Assembly (NCBI GenBank): GCA_963575645.1 | Contig: OY754465.1 | Span: 35,165,501 to 35,229,500 of the forward strand | DNA length: 64,000 bases | Direction of reading: 5' to 3' | From: Xanthostigma xanthostigma | Lineage: Eukaryota > Arthropoda > Insecta > Raphidioptera > Raphidiidae | Shown here: positions 58,848 to 64,000 of the stretch, in pieces | Layout: each line of letters opens with the position of its first letter | How positions within the stretch are numbered: the first letter of the stretch is position 1 | Program-made: the position numbers and the translations under genes | The notes under the pieces: generated by a model | Seen by the model: only the letters and a program-made list of their open reading frames with translations | What the model was told of the DNA's origin: nothing | The model's database searches: none

Positions 58848-61027
58848 TTAAAATATTTCTTCTTCACTTTCTTCCTGACGATTGTAGGATAAATTAATAA
58901 AAAATTGCTTACAATCGTCAGGAATCCATGGTAATAACGACATTAAATCGTTATACTTCAATCGATTTATAGGTTTCAATTGGTTTGAAACGGCAGGCAG
59001 CTCATCAGGCAAGATTAGTTGTTTTCGAATATGACGTATTAAATTGACTTCCTTAAAATCCGTATCCTCGAAACTGGTTTTATATCTTAACATACCGACG
59101 TAACCTGATATACATTGTAAATGAACAATTTTGGAAATTTGATAGTTTTCAGATAAAGTATTCCTTTTTCGGTTAACAAAAGGAGAGTTACTGTTAGATC
59201 CTAAAACATTAATATTTAAAAAATCTTCTATGTTCATCTCGTGTACAATCAGAGGATTTCTTTCGCTTACCATGCGAATCATTTGCGCCCAGTCATGGGT
59301 TGTACAAATTTGCATGGTTTTCAGAAATTTTCTTTTCCTTTCTGTAATAGAGTGGATTACATCCACTTCCATGTGAGTATGCCCCTTAAGCAAATATTTA
59401 TGATTAATTGTGTGAATGTGGGGAAATTTGTGTAGTGCCCACATGTACATAAAAATCAAATTGATATTTCTGTTTTGTCCAGAGCAATTATCTGACCAAA
59501 TAGTAATTTCATGTACGTCGTTTGGCAATGTTGAAATCCACTTTAAAAGACAAGATGAAATTTCAATGCTTCCTCTGCCAGACATTGCTTCATTCCATAT
59601 CATGCAATGTGATTGATTGGTAGTCATATCACATATTGTTAAATTTAGTGTCCACAATTTTCGCAAATAGAAGGACTTAGCGTTGGTTAAACAAGGCGTT
59701 GGCAAACATTTCTGTAAATCCACTGTAACAACCCTTTCATTGGAGTTTGGTAGCTTTGATCGCATCTTATCCTCTTTTTTTAATTGATATCTTTTAGCCG
59801 ATTCATCGTGATGTTTGTTTTTTTCATCGATGTAAATTGTTTTTTCTAAATCGTTAGTAGAATCGTTTATCAGTCGCTCAAATCGATCACATTCATCACA
59901 GGTATCAAGTTTAGGTAATTTGAAACTATAATTGAATTGTGTATTAAAAATATTTCGGTAAAAAGATACCTTTGCTACATCGTTTTTTTCAACTCCTTTT
60001 TCTCTACAGTATTCTAAATACATGGAATACATAGTATTTATATTGAGGCCTGGTTCCAAATACTTTCTGGCAGATGAAGCCCTGCAGTAATGGCTCTCAA
60101 TGACAGGGAATTTTAAAATATGATCCCTAACCGTTTGGATACATACTTCCGACTTTTTGTTTGTAGGATAATGCCTTTGTCTTTTATCAGGTGTGGTAAT
60201 TAAGTTTCGGGAACCGTTTTCATTTACAACGTGCTTTATAGAATTTCTCACAAATTTTTCGGTAACACTTAAAGTGTTAAGGTACATTTTTTTGCATACA
60301 GCAGTGTTTTCGCCGATCTTAAAATTCAATGAGTAACTGTATGAAAACTGCCTTCTATTGTTTTGATTGTTATTTCTAGGCCGTTTTCGCGCAATCGTGT
60401 TGACTTTTACAGAAGAACGAACAAATTGTTTTCGTTGGTCCCAACTTAACGTAGACCAGAACTTTTTATGTATTTCTTTTCTTTCATCTGCACTTATTTT
60501 TTCTGCACAATTTAATACCTTACAATTGCATGGGTCTTTCATTTCTCTTTTTTTAACAATTTTCCCCCCTCTGCCTACATATTCCTCTCCTTTTAATCGT
60601 TTTTCTTTCGGTACATTCTTAGCCCAATTTTTAGAATCTCGTTTTCTTTTTCGTGTTTTTGTTTTAATGTTGGACTTTTCTTCGCTTAAATCAATTCTAT
60701 TTTCTGTATTATTATTACTTTTAGATGAGTTATTACTGTTCACATCGAAATCTTTATTTAAATTTCTAATTACATTTTTACGCGTCAATATAAAACTGTT
60801 TTCGCTACCGGAACTGTCTATGTCTGAAGGTTTGTAGTTTGGGTCGAGATCACTGACAGGACTATATGGTTCAAAATCAGAAAGCTGTTCACAATTCAAA
60901 TTTTTTTCACTATCGTTTAAAATTTCATTGGCGTCGACACCAAGACTTTCCAAATCTTGAATAATATTATTTTGATCTTCATTCAATTGCGATGTTTCAG
61001 AAGAACAATCAATATTAGATTCAAATC
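58848..61027 (-). CDS. exon 2 of putative DDE-type transposase (residues 32-757)
   Basis: The open frame runs unbroken to TAA at 58848. The acceptor GTTATAG|GA at 61028/61027 joins exon 1 in phase (Gly32), giving 757 residues. Order: acidic Ser/Asn-rich N-terminus; basic KTKTRKRKR (likely nuclear signal); CNCKVLNC (Cys198, 200, 205) with DERKEIHKKFW; CDEC (Cys408, 411); VDLQKCLPTP (Asp468); TIWSDNCSGQNRN (Asp544); LLKGHTHMEVDVIHS (Glu585); acidic end EESEEEIF. D-x75-D-x40-E and the surrounding hydrophobic strands suggest an RNase H-fold DDE enzyme. I recall similar DLQ-x-LPTP / SDN-x-x-QN / GHTHME proteins as uncharacterised, multi-copy insect genes. The TIRs around it support a transposase; the activity itself is inferred. 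Confidence 0.8.
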
Positions 61028-61217
61028 CTATAACAACGATATTAAAAATATAAACAGTGAATTTGAATTCCAATTGTAGCTAAATTACTAACATTATAAT
61101 CTACTACGAATTGCTTAAAATTTGTCTATTTGTACCTATATTATTCAATAATACTCGCTATTTCTAGCACCATGTTTCTTTATTTAAAATAGAAATTATA
61201 AATTACAATATACATAC

Positions 61218-61311
61218 CATTTTCCTGTTCGATATCATCAGCGGTTTCGGCAGTTATTTCAGCAAAAGAATCTCGCACTTTTTGCATAATTAATTTCGCT
61301 CTGAATGACAT
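61218..61311 (-). CDS. exon 1 of putative DDE-type transposase (residues 1-31)
   Basis: ATG at 61311-61309, then MSFRAKLIMQKVRDSFAEIT and AETADDIEQEN. Donor GAAAATG|GTATGT at 61218/61217 leaves one base, completed by GA of exon 2. The 190-base intron is typical in size for insects. Without this exon the long frame would start within intron sequence (MEFKFTVYIFNIVVI), an unlikely hydrophobic start, so the spliced start is preferred. Confidence 0.75.
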
Positions 61312-61487
61312 AATTAATTGTTATAGACAGATACCTACACACGGCACAAACGTTTTAAATAATGAAATTGCTCCTCTGTTGTCCGTTACCACGAGGTAAA
61401 TAATATAAAGCCGTTAAACATAACCTCAAGAAACAAATCACAGAAGGCGGAAGTCCAAACATTTAGTTTTATATGCTGTATTTTTTA

Positions 61488-61568
61488 TTCACTAAAGGCG
61501 AAAATGGACAACCGCCATTCGTTATAAACGCAAGCTAAAGACGGTTGTCCTTGAGCGTCTTTAGTGAA
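61488..61568. repeat. 81-bp subterminal hairpin repeating the TIR word
   Basis: TTCACTAAAGGCG, then GGACAACCG, is followed by CGGTTGTCC and CGTCTTTAGTGAA in mirror order. The outer word TTCACTAA is the same as in the element's TIRs. It lies between the right TIR and the gene's start. It could be a transposase-binding site or a small nested element. Confidence 0.75.
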
Positions 61569-61774
61569 ATAACAGGAGGTGTACTACCGCCCATGTAGAA
61601 TTTTGTATTTTCGGTAAAATTGATTTCTAAACATTCGGCGTAAGTCCATTTAATAGCAAATTTTTCACTGATAGATAATCTACAATAAAGTGATTTTAAA
61701 AAAAAAATGGACTTCGGCCCTTAGTGAATTGACACACAGATATTCTATATAGCCTTCCACTTAATCGCTAACGA

Positions 61775-62201
61775 AAATAGATAGTAATAATAATGCGTTT
61801 AACGTCCGTTTCTTGACTTTATGTCATAACAAACGCCATTCGCACCATTACTATTTTCCATCTATCACACTTCCCGTTATTTTCTACATTTTTCAACTTC
61901 AACTAATTGATTGCAACAGGCGAATGAAGGAATTTTAGGACATTAGGATAAGGTAGGCAAATTTTGAGCATAGGAGTTTGACAGGTAATAATCGGCCATG
62001 GCCTTGAATAAGGATATTTATCTCTAATTATTGAGGGAAACCATGGAAAACCTCACAAGATGGCCGGTACAGAAATTACCGTTTTTCGGCAAGAGACACC
62101 AGGAAAAAGTCCCAGCCGGATCTGCCCCCGCCGGGATTTCCCACCCGATACCTCCAGAATACGAATCTAGTGCTCTCACCACTACGCCACCCCGCTCGGT
62201 C
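61775..62201 (-). mobile_element. tRNA-derived SINE with a likely 9-bp TSD
   Basis: Read on the reverse strand, the head is GAGCGGGGTGGCGTAGTGGT onward, with box A TGGCGTAGTGG and a degenerate box B near GGTATCGGGTGGGAAATCCC. The body follows (TTTTTCCTGGTGTCTCTTGC, GAGGTTTTCCATGGTTTCCC). CGCTAACGA flanks both sides (61766-61774 and 62202-62210). The body wording is typical of a SINE family common in insects. Confidence 0.7.
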
Positions 62202-62210
62202 CGCTAACGA

Positions 62211-63050
62211 GACTTTATAGCACGAGAGGACACAAAAGATTAAAACAAAATAAGTATTTAGTCTAGATTCTAGAATTTAGAAGGTTTAACTATAAATGAG
62301 TATATTACTGTGATTTTTTTTAGAATAATTGTATAAATGCGGATATTGAGCAGTGCATCGGTAAATTACTTAGGAATCTATACTTCTTACATGTAGCCCA
62401 GCGGTTTCAACTGAACACACTATAAAAATGTCTAGTGAAAACGTGTGAACTGGATGAGTTGTTACTGTATTATGTAGCAGTGTAGCACCGGAAATTAATG
62501 TTGCGAAAAAAAGTGTACAACACGCAGAAAGTAAAAATAAATACAATGCATTTTTTTCATTGATAACGTCTGTAGGAAATAAAAAAAAACGCTTTTATAT
62601 TAATTGTCACTGCTATACATATATTATGCATATTAAGAAATTATTATAAAATGGAAAAGTTTGAATGCTTGTTTGTTGCGGGTAAAATAAGCTAGTGGTG
62701 AGCAATATCGGTCTTCGTCTTGCACTTCTTGCAAGAGCAACATCAGAGTTGGGCTGCTAAGCACCGAAATCCTTGGGTGGGTCATTGAAGATTTTTATTA
62801 TCCGACCGAAACTAGTTTTTACGACCGAAACCGAATTTCGGCTTTAGTCTCAGTTTCGGCCGAAACCGAAATTTCATGTTTTCGTGGGAAAAATAAAGTA
62901 AACATTATCATAATCAGTCTTTTTTTATTTTTAAATCAATCACATATTAATGATTCAACCTCTGATATTTAAACTAATCATTAATTTATCATACCATATT
63001 ATTATCACCCCTGTTTAAAAAAGCACGGTCTCTTAAGCAATTTTACCAAA
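62211..63050. other. intergenic with CCGAAACCGAA-rich repeat
   Basis: Bases 62790-62880 are rich in CCGAAACCGAA/TTTCGG words, as in some hAT-type MITEs. Full ends could not be paired. Confidence 0.4.
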
Positions 63051-64000
63051 CAGCACCGATTAGCACCAAAATTTGACTGTAGGTTCTACTTACCCTCTAC
63101 TTCAAAGTCGTCAATGTGCCGAGGGTTGCTTTTACCCTAGGGGTGGACGCCACCCTTTCTCGGGGATGAAAGTTTTTTTATTAAATTAAAAATAAGTATG
63201 AGAATGGATAGATTGACTAATTCTAAGCGACTTTTGTTCTATAAAGTTTTTACTTAAAGTCAATACTTTTCGACTTATTCGAGAGTGGAAACATCAATTT
63301 TTCAACAACAAAAAACAAGTTTTCAAACGGTTTTGCATGAATAACTCTGAAAATAAGTATTTTATGAAAATGATCATTCGTTGTAAAAATGTAGCTTATA
63401 AAAAAACAAAAAAAAAAAAAATACTAGGTATAAAATATCACTAGCCCCAATAGGTTGTTAAAGGTTGGTTCTTCTTCGTCAAACACCAAAATCGAAAGAT
63501 TCAATATGAAATATCAAAAAAAAAAAAAACAATGCATTTTTTAGGGAAAATTCATAGAACTTTTTTTGAAGTGCTTGAAAAACCTTTATTTTTATGGAAG
63601 TTCCTAGTATCAAAATTAAGCGAGATATGACAAAAACAAAATTGGTCTCTATTTTTTTGGCGGCAAAAAAATGTGAAAATCACCCCCTAATTACCACCCC
63701 AATTGAAAATGATCGTTACCACTTTACAATTTACTTTTTTATGTACTTGTAATATGCCGTATAAGTTTGACCGATTTAAATTGCTTTATTTTGAAAAAAA
63801 TTGAGTTTGAAGTGAAGAAAGCTTTTTGCAAGTTTGCAAAAAATTGCCTTTCTTTAAAAATAACTCAAAAACTGAAAGATACGCAAAATTTTGAAGCGTT
63901 AAATATTGTAGGTTTTTTTTTCTAAAAATTTCGTTTTTTTTTCTTTTTCTGTACGATAAAAATTGAGTAAGATATGGCCGATTCAAGTTTGCATTTGTTC
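63050..64000. mobile_element. non-coding repeat, possibly the terminal region of a large fossil element
   Basis: The run of words GAAAGTTTTTTTATTAAATT, TTGACTAATTCTAAGCGACT, TTTTGTTCTATAAAG and CACCCCCTAATTACCACCCC is familiar from very common long non-coding insect repeats, possibly Polinton/Maverick-type termini. No coding part is in the window and the sequence runs off its end. Only the presence of the repeat is well supported. Confidence 0.3.

Larger units (their letters stand above)
58511..61740 (-). mobile_element. 3.2-kb TIR transposon with an intact uncharacterised gene
   Basis: Left end TCTGTGGCTTAGTTCACTAA then GGTCCGAAGTC; the right end, complemented, reads TCTGTGTGTCAATTCACTAA then GGGCCGAAGTC, matching at 26 of 31 positions. 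The flanking bases are TA on both sides, a possible 2-bp target duplication, although TTCT-like words nearby leave other readings open. Inside lies one two-exon gene on the reverse strand. I cannot assign the element to a named superfamily. Confidence 0.7.

Noticed and set aside
60367-60837. 156-codon forward frame
   Set aside because: Shadow of the transposase gene on the other strand.

Overview
The window is AT-rich, repeat-dense nuclear DNA of an insect, probably a hemipteran. The insect call is firm: the one host gene is a recognisable domino/EP400 gene with insect-style short exons. The order is an inference from the mix of transposons. Nothing bacterial, and no CRISPR array or rRNA, was seen.

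Region 1 (1-16.5 kb) is the 3' part of domino (SWR1/p400-class chromatin remodeller), + strand. Ten coding exons can be joined with consistent phase and GT/AG borders, giving 967 codons of a DOM-A-like C-terminus: the W-x-PPTPP block, a SANT domain, a conserved post-SANT block and a long Q/A/V/T-rich tail ending at 15872. The first exon also reads through its donor at 190/191 into a 430-residue basic tail that stops at 1483 and is followed by poly(A) signals. This is the layout of the Drosophila DOM-B isoform. The introns carry several transposon-derived hairpins and MITEs.

Region 2 (16.5-58 kb) holds no host gene that I recognise. It is a stack of DNA-transposon derivatives, many of them foldback elements with long inverted arms. 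Several have clean target-site duplications (TSDs): two copies of one family with 8-bp TSDs (18.1 and 24.8 kb); a hAT-type shell at 46.5-49.2 kb with an 8-bp TSD, interrupted by a 2.4-kb long-TIR element with a Cys-rich (CXC-like) protein; a BED-finger hAT remnant at 57.1-58.0 kb; and two internally deleted elements carrying a DUF4817-type HTH (31.0 and 54.7 kb). There are also two LINE 3' fragments, a tRNA-Lys-like sequence and a Helitron-like repeat.

Region 3 (58.5-61.7 kb) is the most interesting part. A 3.2-kb element with imperfect TIRs of about 31 bp carries an intact two-exon gene for a 757-residue protein with a D...D...E arrangement and Cys motifs. It looks like a potentially autonomous DNA transposon of a superfamily I cannot name. 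A tRNA-derived SINE with a likely 9-bp TSD follows, and the last 950 bases are a non-coding repeat that may be the end of a large fossil element.
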